This document shows, one piece after another, positions 17,855 through 26,536 of a DNA stretch of 64,000 nt (position 1 is its first letter; every line of letters starts with the position of its first letter). Location of the stretch: the NCBI GenBank assembly GCA_003343905.1, contig QAKI01000043.1:18569-82568 (forward strand). Reading direction: 5' to 3'. Both the position numbers and the translations under genes were made by a program. The DNA is from Subdoligranulum variabile. GTDB lineage: Bacteria > Bacillota > Clostridia > Oscillospirales > Ruminococcaceae. The notes under the pieces were generated by a model. That model was not told the DNA's origin. It saw only the letters and a program-made list of their open reading frames with translations, and searched no databases.

Positions 17855-18820
17855 ATGCAGAAAAAGATCCTGGTGGCGCTGCCCCTGTCGGACCGGCAGC
17901 GCGAGGTGATCCGCCGGGCCGCGCCGGCGTTTGAATACCGCTTCACCACCGAGCCGTCCGCCACGCAGGAAGAAGTCTGCTGGGCGGACGCGATCCTGGG
18001 CAACGTGCCGGTGGAACTGATCCGCCGCAACGACCATCTGGAATGGTTCCAGTCCAACTTTGCCGGGCCGGACCCCTATCTGGAACCCGGCGTGCTGCCG
18101 CCGGGCTGCCTTGTCACCAACGCCACGGGAGCCTATGGCCTTGCCATCAGCGAGTGGATGCTGGGCATGTGGCTGGCCCTTGCCAAAGACCTGCTTCTCT
18201 ACCGGGACCGCCAGCGGCAGCAGTGCTGGCAGGCCATCGAGCGCCCGATGCGCTCCATCGCCGGTTCGCGGGTGCTTTGCGTGGGGCTGGGGGACATCGG
18301 CGGCAGCTTTGCCCGCCGGGCCAATGCCCTGGGCGCGGAGGTCGTGGGGGTGCGCCGTCAGGCGGCCCCCGCCCCGGACTACTGCCTGCGGGTGGTGGGC
18401 GCAGGGGACCTGGACGCCGAACTGCCCCAGGCCGACGTGGTGGCCCTGAGCCTGCCGGGCACGCCGGAAACGGCCCGCCTGTTTGACGCGGCGCGCCTGG
18501 CCCGCTGCAAGCGGGGCGCGATTTTTATCAATGTGGGGCGGGGCTGTACGGTGGACCATGACGCCCTGGCCGCGGCGCTGGATGTGACCGACCCTGAACC
18601 GCTGCCGCCGGACCACCCGCTCTGGCGGCTGGATACCGTGCTGATCACGCCGCATATCTCGGGGCGGTTCAGCCTGCCCCGCACGCTGGAAAACATCGTG
18701 GAGATCTTTGCGCACAACCTGCGGCGGTACGCCGCGGGGCAGGCGCTGGATAACCAGATGAGCCGCCGCACCCATTATGTCAGCGCGGATACCCCCGGCC
18801 GCCGCCTGACCTGTGAATGA
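17855..18820 (+). CDS. D-isomer-specific 2-hydroxyacid dehydrogenase, with a short internal deletion
   Basis: The 321-residue protein has the nucleotide-binding loop VLCVGLGDIGGSFARR (about 136-151), the catalytic arginine in INVGRG (about 226-231), glutamate in DPEPLPPDHPLW (about 247-258) and histidine in ITPHISG (about 265-271). It would reduce a 2-keto acid with NAD(P)H. Between the NVGRG motif and the LDVTDPEP motif about ten residues usually present (a G-x-x-x-G-A type segment) are missing, which shortens the active-site region and may impair activity. The start lies 34 bp after queH. Confidence 0.85.
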   Translation: MQKKILVALPLSDRQREVIRRAAPAFEYRFTTEPSATQEEVCWADAILGNVPVELIRRNDHLEWFQSNFAGPDPYLEPGVLPPGCLVTNATGAYGLAISEWMLGMWLALAKDLLLYRDRQRQQCWQAIERPMRSIAGSRVLCVGLGDIGGSFARRANALGAEVVGVRRQAAPAPDYCLRVVGAGDLDAELPQADVVALSLPGTPETARLFDAARLARCKRGAIFINVGRGCTVDHDALAAALDVTDPEPLPPDHPLWRLDTVLITPHISGRFSLPRTLENIVEIFAHNLRRYAAGQALDNQMSRRTHYVSADTPGRRLTCE

Positions 18821-18840
18821 CGAATGAAAAAGGAGTTCCC

Positions 18841-20136
18841 ATGGATTTCTATCAACTGACTTATCTGTTCTTTGCCTATTCCTTCCTGGGATGGCTGGGC
18901 GAAGTCCTCAACAACGCCGTGCGCAAGCACCGCTATCAGGACTGCGGTGTGCTCAACGGGCCGCTGTGCATCCTGTACGGCATCGGCGGCATCATCATCA
19001 GCTTCACGCTGGGCGACCTGCAGCAGAACTGGTTCTTCCTGTTCGGGCTGGGCGCCGTCTACGCCACCGTGCTGGAATGGATCGCCGGGCATATTCTGGA
19101 ACTGGTCAGCCACACCCGCTGGTGGGACTACAGTGACCGCAAATGGAACCTGGACGGCTACATCTGCCTGGGGGCCTCGCTGCTGTGGGGCCTGCTCAGC
19201 GTCGTTCTGATCAAGTGGGGCAACCCGCTGCTGCTGTTCCTGTTCCACCTGATGCCCGGCGGCGTGCGGGCGGTGGTGGTCTGGGTGCTGGTGGTGCTGT
19301 TTGCCATCGACGCCGTGGGCACGCTGCTGACGATGCTGGGCCTGCGCTACCGCTGGCCCCCGGCGGAAGCGGTGGAGAACCGCCTGGCAAGCCTGACGCT
19401 GCGCGCCGGGCTGTGGATCCTGGGCCGGGTCGAAGGCCGTATGACCAAGGCCCACCCCACCGCGAACTTTGTACGCGTCAAAAAAGCCAAACCGCAGGTG
19501 TTCGCCGCGGGGTGCAGCCCCTACAAGATCGCGCTGCTGTTCATCGTCGGCGCGTTCCTGGGCGATATTGTCGAAACGATCTTCTGCCGCATCACGGCCG
19601 GGTACTGGATGAGCCGTTCCAGCGTGGTGTGGGGGCCGTTCTCCGTCGTGTGGGGGCTGGCCCTTGCGCTGGCGACCCTGCTGCTGTACCGCTATAAGGA
19701 CAAATCCGCAAGCTGGCTCTTTGTGACCGGCACGCTGCTGGGCGGCGCGTATGAGTACCTGTGCAGCGTCTTTACCGAGGTCGTGTTCGGCGCGGTGTTC
19801 TGGGACTACAGCGCCATCCCCTTCAACCTGGGCGGCCGTATCAACCTGCTGTACTGCTTCTTCTGGGGCTTTGCGGCCGTGGCCTGGTTCAAAGTGGCGT
19901 TCCCGCCGATCGAACGCCAGATCGAACGCATCCCGCGCACCTTCGGCAAAGTCGTGACTTGGGCGCTGTGCGTGTTCATGGCTGTGAACATGATCGTCAG
20001 CGCGATGGCGCTGGTGCGCTATAATGCCCGCATCGAGGGCGAACCCGCCCACAATCAGGTGGAAGTCTATCTGGACGCGCACTTTGATGACGCGCGTATG
20101 CAGAAGATCTACCCCAAAGCCGTGCATACCGGTTGA
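18841..20136 (+). CDS. duplicated CmpB-type putative ABC-transporter membrane protein
   Basis: The 431-residue protein has two copies of the ABC_trans_CmpB region, one from residue 1 (YSFLGWLGEVLNNAVRKH) and one from about 225 (GAFLGDIVETIFCRITAG), each with several membrane spans and a WDY segment (HTRWWDYS near 95; VFWDYSAIPFN near 320). Family members are annotated as putative type IV ABC permeases, but a transport function has not been shown. The ATG at 18841 has AAGGAG 6 bp upstream; the longer frame lacks such a site. Confidence 0.85.
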   Translation: MDFYQLTYLFFAYSFLGWLGEVLNNAVRKHRYQDCGVLNGPLCILYGIGGIIISFTLGDLQQNWFFLFGLGAVYATVLEWIAGHILELVSHTRWWDYSDRKWNLDGYICLGASLLWGLLSVVLIKWGNPLLLFLFHLMPGGVRAVVVWVLVVLFAIDAVGTLLTMLGLRYRWPPAEAVENRLASLTLRAGLWILGRVEGRMTKAHPTANFVRVKKAKPQVFAAGCSPYKIALLFIVGAFLGDIVETIFCRITAGYWMSRSSVVWGPFSVVWGLALALATLLLYRYKDKSASWLFVTGTLLGGAYEYLCSVFTEVVFGAVFWDYSAIPFNLGGRINLLYCFFWGFAAVAWFKVAFPPIERQIERIPRTFGKVVTWALCVFMAVNMIVSAMALVRYNARIEGEPAHNQVEVYLDAHFDDARMQKIYPKAVHTG

Positions 20137-20150
20137 CCCAAAAGAAACGA

Positions 20151-20183
20151 AAAACCAGCGGGCCGCAAGGTCCGCTGGTTTTG
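20151..20183. terminator. bidirectional terminator between CmpB-type gene and glgB
   Basis: The arms AACCAGCGG.CC and GG.CCGCTGGTT form a hairpin flanked by A-run and T-run. It can end both the plus-strand CmpB-type gene and the minus-strand glgB. Confidence 0.88.
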
Positions 20184-20189
20184 TTTGCC

Positions 20190-21950
20190 TTATTGCAGCA
20201 GAAAATACTGCCCCGAATAGTGCGTAAGATCGGTGCGCAGCCGCCCGCCCGCGAAGGACCAGCAGGCCGCCGGGCGGGGGCCGCCCCACTGTGCGTCGGC
20301 GCTGTCCAGCAGCAGGCGGGCTTCCCGGCGGCCCGGCAGGGGAAGTTCGCAGCCCGGCAGGTTCGCGTCGTCAAAGTTCAGCAGGACCAGCACCTCCTGC
20401 CCGCCGCCCCGGCGCACAAAGGCAAAGACCGCGCGCCCCGGGGCGGGGCGGTCCAGCCAGGCGAAGCCGTCGCCCTCGTAGTCGCGGGCAAAGAGCGCCG
20501 GGGTCTGGGCATACAACCCCTGCAATGCCCGGAAAAATTCCGCAAAGGCCGCGCGCGGCCCGTCCAACTGCCAGTCCAGCGGGCACTTTTCGTCCCATTC
20601 CCGCAGCATGCCCAGTTCGTTGCCCATAAAGTTCAGCTTTTTGCCGGGGTGGGCGTACATGTACAGGTACAGCAGCCGGGCCTGGGCAAATTTTTCGGCG
20701 GGGCAGTCGCCGTACATCTTCTGTACGATGGCCGCTTTCCCGTGTGCCACCTCGTCGTGGGAGAGCGGCAGCAGGTAGCGTTCGTTGTAAAAGTAGAACA
20801 TCGAGAAGGTCAGCCGGTCGGGGCAGCGGCGGCGTTCCTCCGGCGGGGATTGCAGGTAGGCCAGCGTGTCGTTCATCCAGCCCAGGTCCCACTTGCAGTC
20901 GAACCCCAGCCCGCCCTGCCCGGTCGGGGCCGTCACCCCCGGCCGGGCCGAGGAATCCTCCGCGATCAGCAGCGCGCCGGGGCAGCGGGCTTTCAGCCCG
21001 GCGTTCATCGTCTGCAAAAAGCGCAGCGCCGCCAGGTTTTCGCCGCGTTCCGGCCGCCCCTGCCAGTAGATCAGGTTGCTCACGGCGTCCAGGCGCAGGC
21101 CGTCAAAGCCGAACTCCCGCAGCCAGTAACAGGCCGCCGACTGCAAAAAGCTGCGCACCTCCCCGCGGGAATGGATGAAATTGCAGCTTCCCCACTCGCT
21201 GTAGCCCACGTCCTGGTGGGGGTACTCGTACAGGGCGGTGCCGTCGTAGCGGAACAGGCCGTAGTCGTTCACCGCAAAATGCACCGGCACAAAGTCCAGG
21301 ATCACGCCGATGCCCGCGCGGTGGCAGGCGTCGATCAGGAACCGCAGGTCGTCCGGGGTGCCGTAGCGGGCGGTGGGGCTGAAGAACCCTGTGGCCTGAT
21401 ACCCCCAGGATTCGTCGCAGGGGTGTTCGTTCAGCGGCATCAGTTCCAGAAGGTCATAGTGGTTTTCGGCCAGGTAGGGCACCAGCCGCGCCGCCAGTTC
21501 CCGGAAGGTGTAGAACGCGCCGGGCTCGCCGGGCTTTTGCCAGGACCCGGCGTGTACCTCATAGATATTGACGGCTTCGTGCGCCCAGTCCCGGCAGGGC
21601 GGGGCCGGGGCTTCGGCGGGCAGGCCGTACAGGACCGAGGCCGTGGCCGGGCGCAGTTCCGCAAAAAAGCCGTAGGGGTCGCAGTGGTCGGTCCAGCGTC
21701 CGTCCGGGCCGCAGATCTTGTACTTGTACATCATCCCCTGGGCGGCGCCGGGCACGGTGATCTCCCAGAAATTGCCGTCATAGACTTTCTGCATCGGGGT
21801 ACCCTGCCAGCCGTTGCATTCGGCGATCAGGTCCACCTGCCGCGCGCCGGGGGCAAAGGTGCGGAACACCGCGCCCTCTTCGGTCAGGTGGCCGCCCAGC
21901 CAGGTGTAGGCGTCAAAAGAAAGCCCGGCGTAAAAATCCTGAAAGTTCAT
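20190..21950 (-). CDS. glgB: 1,4-alpha-glucan branching enzyme
   Basis: The 586-residue protein has an N-terminal CBM48-like domain (FRTFAPGARQVDLIAECNGW) and a GH13 barrel with NIYEVHAGSW, the nucleophile aspartate in GFDGLRLDAV, the acid/base glutamate in LLIAEDSS, and LPLSHDEVAHGK with the third acid. It transfers alpha-glucan chains to make alpha-1,6 branches in glycogen. It is somewhat shorter than enterobacterial GlgB because it lacks the extra N-terminal domain. No other glg gene is adjacent; a TetR-like regulator diverges from it. Confidence 0.95.
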   Translation of the reverse strand: MNFQDFYAGLSFDAYTWLGGHLTEEGAVFRTFAPGARQVDLIAECNGWQGTPMQKVYDGNFWEITVPGAAQGMMYKYKICGPDGRWTDHCDPYGFFAELRPATASVLYGLPAEAPAPPCRDWAHEAVNIYEVHAGSWQKPGEPGAFYTFRELAARLVPYLAENHYDLLELMPLNEHPCDESWGYQATGFFSPTARYGTPDDLRFLIDACHRAGIGVILDFVPVHFAVNDYGLFRYDGTALYEYPHQDVGYSEWGSCNFIHSRGEVRSFLQSAACYWLREFGFDGLRLDAVSNLIYWQGRPERGENLAALRFLQTMNAGLKARCPGALLIAEDSSARPGVTAPTGQGGLGFDCKWDLGWMNDTLAYLQSPPEERRRCPDRLTFSMFYFYNERYLLPLSHDEVAHGKAAIVQKMYGDCPAEKFAQARLLYLYMYAHPGKKLNFMGNELGMLREWDEKCPLDWQLDGPRAAFAEFFRALQGLYAQTPALFARDYEGDGFAWLDRPAPGRAVFAFVRRGGGQEVLVLLNFDDANLPGCELPLPGRREARLLLDSADAQWGGPRPAACWSFAGGRLRTDLTHYSGQYFLLQ

Positions 21951-21974
21951 GGCATACCTCTTTAAGAAATAGAC

Positions 21975-22069
21975 AACCGTCGGTTTTTATAGTATAGTGG
22001 TATCAGCAGTATAGCGGAAAACGGGCGGCGTGAAAAGCGGGGATTTCCCCCAAACGTCGGAAAACCGAC
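21975..22069. promoter_or_regulatory. candidate operator region between glgB and the TetR-like gene
   Basis: The gap holds a palindrome AACCGTCGGTT (21975-21985), an inverted repeat GTCGG-N4-CCGAC (22056-22069) and a GGGGATTTCCCC dyad (22039-22050). A TATACT on the minus strand (21991-21996) could be the glgB -10. The shared CCG/CGG core suggests binding by the divergent TetR-like protein; this is inference. Confidence 0.5.
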
Positions 22070-22104
22070 CCATCGCCCAAATCGTCGGGCAGAGGAGCAT
22101 CGTT

Positions 22105-22638
22105 GTGGACATTCGGATCACCAAAACAAGAAAGAGCATCGCGGACGCCTTTCTGGCGCTGCGCGCCCGCAAACCCATCGAGAAGATCACCGTCAAGGAA
22201 CTGTGCGAAAAGGCGCAGATCAACAAATCCACCTTCTACACCCATTACCGGGATATCTACGACCTTTCGGAAGAGCTGGAAGCCCGGCTGGCGGACGAGA
22301 TCACCGCAAGCCTGACCTGCCCCGAAGACCTGCTGGCCCACCCGGACCGCTTTGTGCAGGAGTTTGCCCGCGCCTACCGGGCGCGGCAGCCGCGGATCGG
22401 GGTGCTGTTTTCCGGCAGCCGCGCGCCGATGCTGCTGCCGCGCATCGAGAGCAGTCTGCAGCAGATGTTCTTTGAACAGCGGCCGGACTGCCGGGACGAT
22501 GTGGCCGCCCGGGCTGTGTTCACGCTGATGATCTACGGCAGCTTCCATGCCTTTGAAAAACACCGCGCCCAAGGGGAGGACGCCGTGCTGGCGGCCCTGG
22601 CGCAGGCCGACCGGGAACTGGTCCGGCTGCTGGACTGA
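22105..22638 (+). CDS. TetR-family transcriptional regulator
   Basis: The 177-residue protein has a TetR helix-turn-helix at about residues 5-50 (TRKSIADAFLALRARKPIEK, then KELCEKAQINKSTFYTHYRD) and a divergent helical ligand domain. I take the GTG at 22105 as the start because GAGGAG lies 8 bp upstream; an upstream ATG at 22030 would add 25 residues without a ribosome site and would cover the operator-like repeats. It probably regulates itself and perhaps glgB. Confidence 0.88.
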   Translation: MDIRITKTRKSIADAFLALRARKPIEKITVKELCEKAQINKSTFYTHYRDIYDLSEELEARLADEITASLTCPEDLLAHPDRFVQEFARAYRARQPRIGVLFSGSRAPMLLPRIESSLQQMFFEQRPDCRDDVAARAVFTLMIYGSFHAFEKHRAQGEDAVLAALAQADRELVRLLD

Positions 22639-22683
22639 AACGCCGGGAACGGGGCAAAATTTGAATTTTTTGGCGGTCCGGCT

Positions 22684-22712
22684 TTGTATCTTGCGCCGTC
22701 TTATGCTATAAT
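22684..22712 (+). promoter_or_regulatory. promoter of the BMP-domain operon
   Basis: TTGTAT (22684-22689) and TATAAT (22707-22712) are 17 bp apart, and the -10 has the extended TGC just upstream. The next gene starts 67 bp downstream with a GAGGAGGGG ribosome site. Confidence 0.85.
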
Positions 22713-22778
22713 CATTCTGACAAAGAATGGACCCGGAATTTGTGAAAAATCACAGAGTGACCGAGGAGGGGTTCTGCC

Positions 22779-24755
22779 ATGAGCCACGCAGACGTATTGG
22801 AGTATTATATCAAAGCCCAGAAGATGGGCCAGCGGGATTACCGTGAAAAAACGGCGGCTGGGGCGTCGCCGTATCTGCCGGTACTGGACGACCTGCTCAA
22901 AAACGTGCAGGTCGAAAACCAGCTTCCGCTGGGCCTGATCGAAGTGCCGCTGGATCTTCTGGTGGGCACCAAGACGGCGGGGCGCACGGCGGCGTTTGCC
23001 AGCAACTTTATGCCGCTGTTGGATTTCCGCACCGAGTTCGCCGCCAAGTGGACCAACCTCTGCAACGCCCACCTGGATGAAGGCATCCGCGACCCGGTGC
23101 GCTGCTTTGAGTATATGGGCAAGTTCTATGTGCAGGAGGGCAACAAGCGCGTCAGCGTGCTGAAGTTCTTCGGCGCCAGCAGCGTGATGGCCAACGTCAC
23201 CCGCGTCGTGCCCAGCTACAGCGATGATCTGCAGGTGCGCCTGTACTATGAGTTCATGCACTACTACCCGCTGATCCGCACCTATACGCTGCGCTTTACC
23301 AAGCTGGGCAGCTTTGCGCGTTTGCAGAAGCTGATGGGCAAAGGCCCGGAGGAAGCCTGGGGCGACGATGACCGCGCCGACATCCTTTCGCTGTACAACT
23401 GGGTGGGCAAGGCGTTCGAGGCCCACGGCGGGGACCAGCTTCGCTGCACCACCGGCGACGTGCTGCTGCTTCTGCTGCGCCTGTATTCCCGGCGGGAACT
23501 GGCCGACAGTTCCCCGGCCCAGCTTCGCCAGAAGCTGGACGCCCTGTGGGACGACGTGCTGGCCCTGCAGAACGAGGACCCCGTGGCCCTCAGCGTCAAA
23601 CCGGCGGAACCCGCCAAGCAGAAAGATACGCTGATCGGGCGCATTTTGCCGGGCATCCGCACGGCCCCGCCCACCCACCTGAAGGTGGCCTTCGTCCACG
23701 AGCGCACGCCGGAGACCAGCGCCTGGACCAGCCAGCATGAATTCGGCCGCAGCCAGCTGGAGACCGTCTTGGGGGACAAGGTCGAGACCAGCGCCTATTT
23801 TGACGCCGTCCCCGGCGAGAACGCCGACACCCTGATGGAACAGGCCATCGAGGAAGGCGCCGACATCGTGTTCACCACCAGCCCCAAGCTGGTGGGCGCT
23901 TCGCTGCGCGCCGCGGTCAAGCACCCCCAGGTGCGCATCCTCAACTGCTCGATGGAGATGCCCTACGCCAGCATCCGCACCTACTATACCCGCGTGTATG
24001 AGGCCAAGTTCATCACCGGCGCCATCGCGGGGGCTATGTCCCGCGGGGACCGCATCGGCTATGTGGCGGATTATCCCAGCTACGGCATGCCCGCCAACAT
24101 CAATGCTTTTGCCCTGGGCGCCCGCATGGCGAACCCGCGCGCCCGCGTGGAACTGTACTGGACCTGCCTGCCGGAGAAAGAGGACCCCCTGACGACCTTC
24201 TCCCGCAAGGGGGGCACGGTGGTGTCGGGCCGCGATGCGCCCATCCCCGGCCATCCCCAGCGGGAGTTCGGCACCTTCCTGGTGGGGCCCGGCGGCGTCC
24301 TGCAGGACCTCGCCACCCCTTTCTGGCACTGGGGCCAGTTCTATGAGAACGTGGTGCGCAGCGTGCTGGACGGCGGCTGGACCCGCGATAAATCCGGTAC
24401 CGACGGCCGCGCCGTCAACTACTGGTGGGGCATGAACAGCGGCGTCATGGACGTGCTGCTCAGCCGCGCCCTGCCGCCGGATGTGCAGCATCTGGCCCAC
24501 ATCCTGCGGGCGGGGGTCATCTCCGGCATGATCGACCCTTTCAACTGCCGCATCACGGCCCAGGACGGCACGGTCAAGAACGAGGGCAACAACGGCCTGG
24601 ACCTGGAGGACATCGTCCACATGGACTGGCTGTGCGACGCCGTGGACGGGCACATCCCGGAATACGACGAACTGACGGAAGTTTCCCGCGCGATGTACCG
24701 CATGCAGGGCATCCACCGCGACCGGCTGCCTGCGGAGAAGGAGGCAGAACTATGA
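22779..24755 (+). CDS. cytosolic BMP-domain protein with ParB-like N-terminal region
   Basis: The 658-residue protein has no signal peptide or lipobox. Residues 1-290 include YVQEGNKRVSVLKFFG (about 117-132), which resembles the nucleotide/substrate loop of ParB/sulfiredoxin folds. Residues 305-625 look like a BMP (PnrA/Med) substrate-binding domain: KVAFVHERTPETSAW, ADIVFTTSP, EAKFITGAIAGAMSRGDRIGYV and a late GLDLEDIVHMDWL. BMP proteins usually bind nucleosides outside the cell; here the fold must act in the cytosol. A phosphoesterase gene overlaps its stop. Function is unknown. Confidence 0.75.
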   Translation: MSHADVLEYYIKAQKMGQRDYREKTAAGASPYLPVLDDLLKNVQVENQLPLGLIEVPLDLLVGTKTAGRTAAFASNFMPLLDFRTEFAAKWTNLCNAHLDEGIRDPVRCFEYMGKFYVQEGNKRVSVLKFFGASSVMANVTRVVPSYSDDLQVRLYYEFMHYYPLIRTYTLRFTKLGSFARLQKLMGKGPEEAWGDDDRADILSLYNWVGKAFEAHGGDQLRCTTGDVLLLLLRLYSRRELADSSPAQLRQKLDALWDDVLALQNEDPVALSVKPAEPAKQKDTLIGRILPGIRTAPPTHLKVAFVHERTPETSAWTSQHEFGRSQLETVLGDKVETSAYFDAVPGENADTLMEQAIEEGADIVFTTSPKLVGASLRAAVKHPQVRILNCSMEMPYASIRTYYTRVYEAKFITGAIAGAMSRGDRIGYVADYPSYGMPANINAFALGARMANPRARVELYWTCLPEKEDPLTTFSRKGGTVVSGRDAPIPGHPQREFGTFLVGPGGVLQDLATPFWHWGQFYENVVRSVLDGGWTRDKSGTDGRAVNYWWGMNSGVMDVLLSRALPPDVQHLAHILRAGVISGMIDPFNCRITAQDGTVKNEGNNGLDLEDIVHMDWLCDAVDGHIPEYDELTEVSRAMYRMQGIHRDRLPAEKEAEL

Positions 24756-25396
24756 GACTGCTGGCTGTGGCCGATGAGGAGGACAAGGGCCTGTGGGATT
24801 ACTACAGCCGTGAAAAACTGCAGGGCGCGGAGCTGATCCTGGCCTGCGGGGACCTGGATTACCGGTATCTGGAATTTCTGGCGACGATGGCGCCGGTGCC
24901 GGTGTTCTATGTGCACGGCAACCACGATGAAAACTACGACCACCACCCGCCGGAGGGCGTGACCTGCCTGGACGACCGGGTGATCGTCCATAACGGGCTG
25001 CGCATCGCCGGGCTGGGCGGCGCCTGCCGCTACCGCACCGGCGCCTGGCAGTTCACCGAGGCCGAAATGCGCAAGCGGGTCAATCGCCTGCGCGCCAAGA
25101 TTGACCGCTGCGGCGGGTTGGACGTGCTGGTGACCCATGCGCCGCTGCACGGCTACGGCGATATGACCGACCTGGCGCACCGCGGGTTCACGGTCTTTCA
25201 TGAATTGCTGGACCGCTACCGCCCGCAGCTCATGCTGCACGGTCATGTGCATATGAACTACGGCACCTGCCTGCAGCGGGAACACCAGTACGGCAGCACC
25301 CGAATCGTCAACTGCTACAGCCGCATGATCCTTGACGCGGAGCCGCCGCTTCCGCGGCCGCCGCGCCGCCGGATGCTGGGGCTCGGACAGCGATAA
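24752..25396 (+). CDS. metallophosphoesterase
   Basis: The 214-residue protein shows calcineurin-like metal motifs: CGDLDYRYLEF (about 32-42), HGNHDE (about 54-59), LVTHAPLHGYGD (about 128-139) and LHGHVHMN (about 164-171). The usual first D-x-H motif is changed to ADEEDKG at the N-terminus, so one metal site may differ. The ATG shares ATGA with the stop of the BMP-domain gene, which suggests a shared role. The phosphoester substrate is unknown. Confidence 0.88.
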   Translation: MRLLAVADEEDKGLWDYYSREKLQGAELILACGDLDYRYLEFLATMAPVPVFYVHGNHDENYDHHPPEGVTCLDDRVIVHNGLRIAGLGGACRYRTGAWQFTEAEMRKRVNRLRAKIDRCGGLDVLVTHAPLHGYGDMTDLAHRGFTVFHELLDRYRPQLMLHGHVHMNYGTCLQREHQYGSTRIVNCYSRMILDAEPPLPRPPRRRMLGLGQR

Positions 25397-25417
25397 ACAG
25401 TAAGGAGAAGTTACGAT

Positions 25418-26416
25418 ATGACCAAGATCACAGTCTTTGGCGCCGGCACCTGGGGGATCGCACTGGCCCGTCTGCTGGCCGTCAACGGACGGGACGTTAC
25501 GGTGTGGAGCGCCATCCCGGAGGAACTCAAGTCCCTCAGCGTGACCCACCGCCACCCCAACCTGCCGGGGATGGAACTCCCCGCGACCATGCACTATACG
25601 GCCGACATCGGGGAAGCCTGCGCCGGCAGGGACATCCTGCTGTTTGCGGTGCCGTCGCCCTTTGTGCGCGCCACCGCCAAAAAGGCCGCGCCCTATATCC
25701 CCGAAGGGCAGCTGATCGTGGACGTGGCCAAGGGCATCGAGGACAAGACCCTGATGACCATGAGCGAGATCATCGAGGACGAACTGCGCAAGTGCGGCCG
25801 CACGGCCCGTGTGGTGGCCCTGTCCGGCCCCACCCATGCCGAGGAGGTCGCCCGTGATATGCCCACGCTGATCGTGGCCGCCAGCGAGGACGAGGAAGCC
25901 GCCAAAACGGTGCAGAAGATCTTTTCCACGCCGTCCTTCCGCGTCTATACCAACACTGACCGACGCGGTACCGAGCTGGGCGGCGCGGTCAAGAACGTCA
26001 TCGCGCTGGCGGTGGGCGTCGCCATGGGCCTGGGCTACGGCGACAACGCCAAAGCGGCGCTCATCACCCGCGGCAACGCCGAACTGGCCCGCCTGGGCGC
26101 GGCCATGGGCTGCCGGGCCGAGACTTTCTCCGGCCTTTCGGGCATGGGGGATCTGATCGTCACCTGCACCAGCATGCACAGCCGCAACCTGCACGCCGGT
26201 ATGCTGCTGGGCCGCGGCCGCACCGCCGAGGAAGCCAAGGCCGAGGTGGGCCAGGTGGTGGAGGGCATCAACGCCCTGCCCGCCGCCCGCCGCCTTGCCC
26301 GCAAATATAAAGTGGAAATGCCCATCGTGCAGAGCGTGGACGCCATCCTGAACGGCCGCCTGGCCGCCGGGGATGCGCTGGCCACCCTGATGGGCCGCGG
26401 CCTCAAGCGGGAGTAA
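25418..26416 (+). CDS. gpsA: glycerol-3-phosphate dehydrogenase [NAD(P)+]
   Basis: The 332-residue enzyme has the dinucleotide loop GAGTWGIALARLL (about 7-19), VALSGPTHAEEVA (about 135-147) and ELGGAVKNVIALAVG (about 186-200) with the catalytic lysine. It reduces dihydroxyacetone phosphate to sn-glycerol-3-phosphate for phospholipid synthesis. It follows the phosphoesterase by 21 bp with AAGGAG upstream. Confidence 0.97.
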   Translation: MTKITVFGAGTWGIALARLLAVNGRDVTVWSAIPEELKSLSVTHRHPNLPGMELPATMHYTADIGEACAGRDILLFAVPSPFVRATAKKAAPYIPEGQLIVDVAKGIEDKTLMTMSEIIEDELRKCGRTARVVALSGPTHAEEVARDMPTLIVAASEDEEAAKTVQKIFSTPSFRVYTNTDRRGTELGGAVKNVIALAVGVAMGLGYGDNAKAALITRGNAELARLGAAMGCRAETFSGLSGMGDLIVTCTSMHSRNLHAGMLLGRGRTAEEAKAEVGQVVEGINALPAARRLARKYKVEMPIVQSVDAILNGRLAAGDALATLMGRGLKRE

Positions 26417-26502
26417 AGCCCGCCCTGCCGGGGTGCGCCCGGCGGAAAAAACATACCATGGGAGCGGCCTGTGCGGCGCAGCGCCCTGCATACGGCCGCC
26501 TG

Positions 26503-26532
26503 CCCCCGCGTACACTATACGCGGGGGGATTT
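26503..26532 (+). promoter_or_regulatory. hairpin covering the ftsW ribosome site
   Basis: A perfect 10-bp stem (CCCCCGCGTA at 26503-26512 and TACGCGGGGG at 26518-26527) closes a 5-base loop. The 3' arm contains the G-rich run that is the only ribosome site for ftsW at 26537, and a short T-run follows. It could be a translation switch, an attenuator, or the gpsA terminator. Confidence 0.6.
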
Positions 26533-26536
26533 TTGT

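Noticed and set aside
20133..21965. 610-codon plus-strand frame opposite glgB
   Set aside because: glgB has complete catalytic motifs on the other strand; the plus frame is repetitive and has no domain.
22030..22104. Longer N-terminus for the TetR-like regulator from an ATG at 22030
   Set aside because: No ribosome site precedes it, it would run through the inverted repeats, and the GTG at 22105 has GAGGAG and starts at the normal HTH position.
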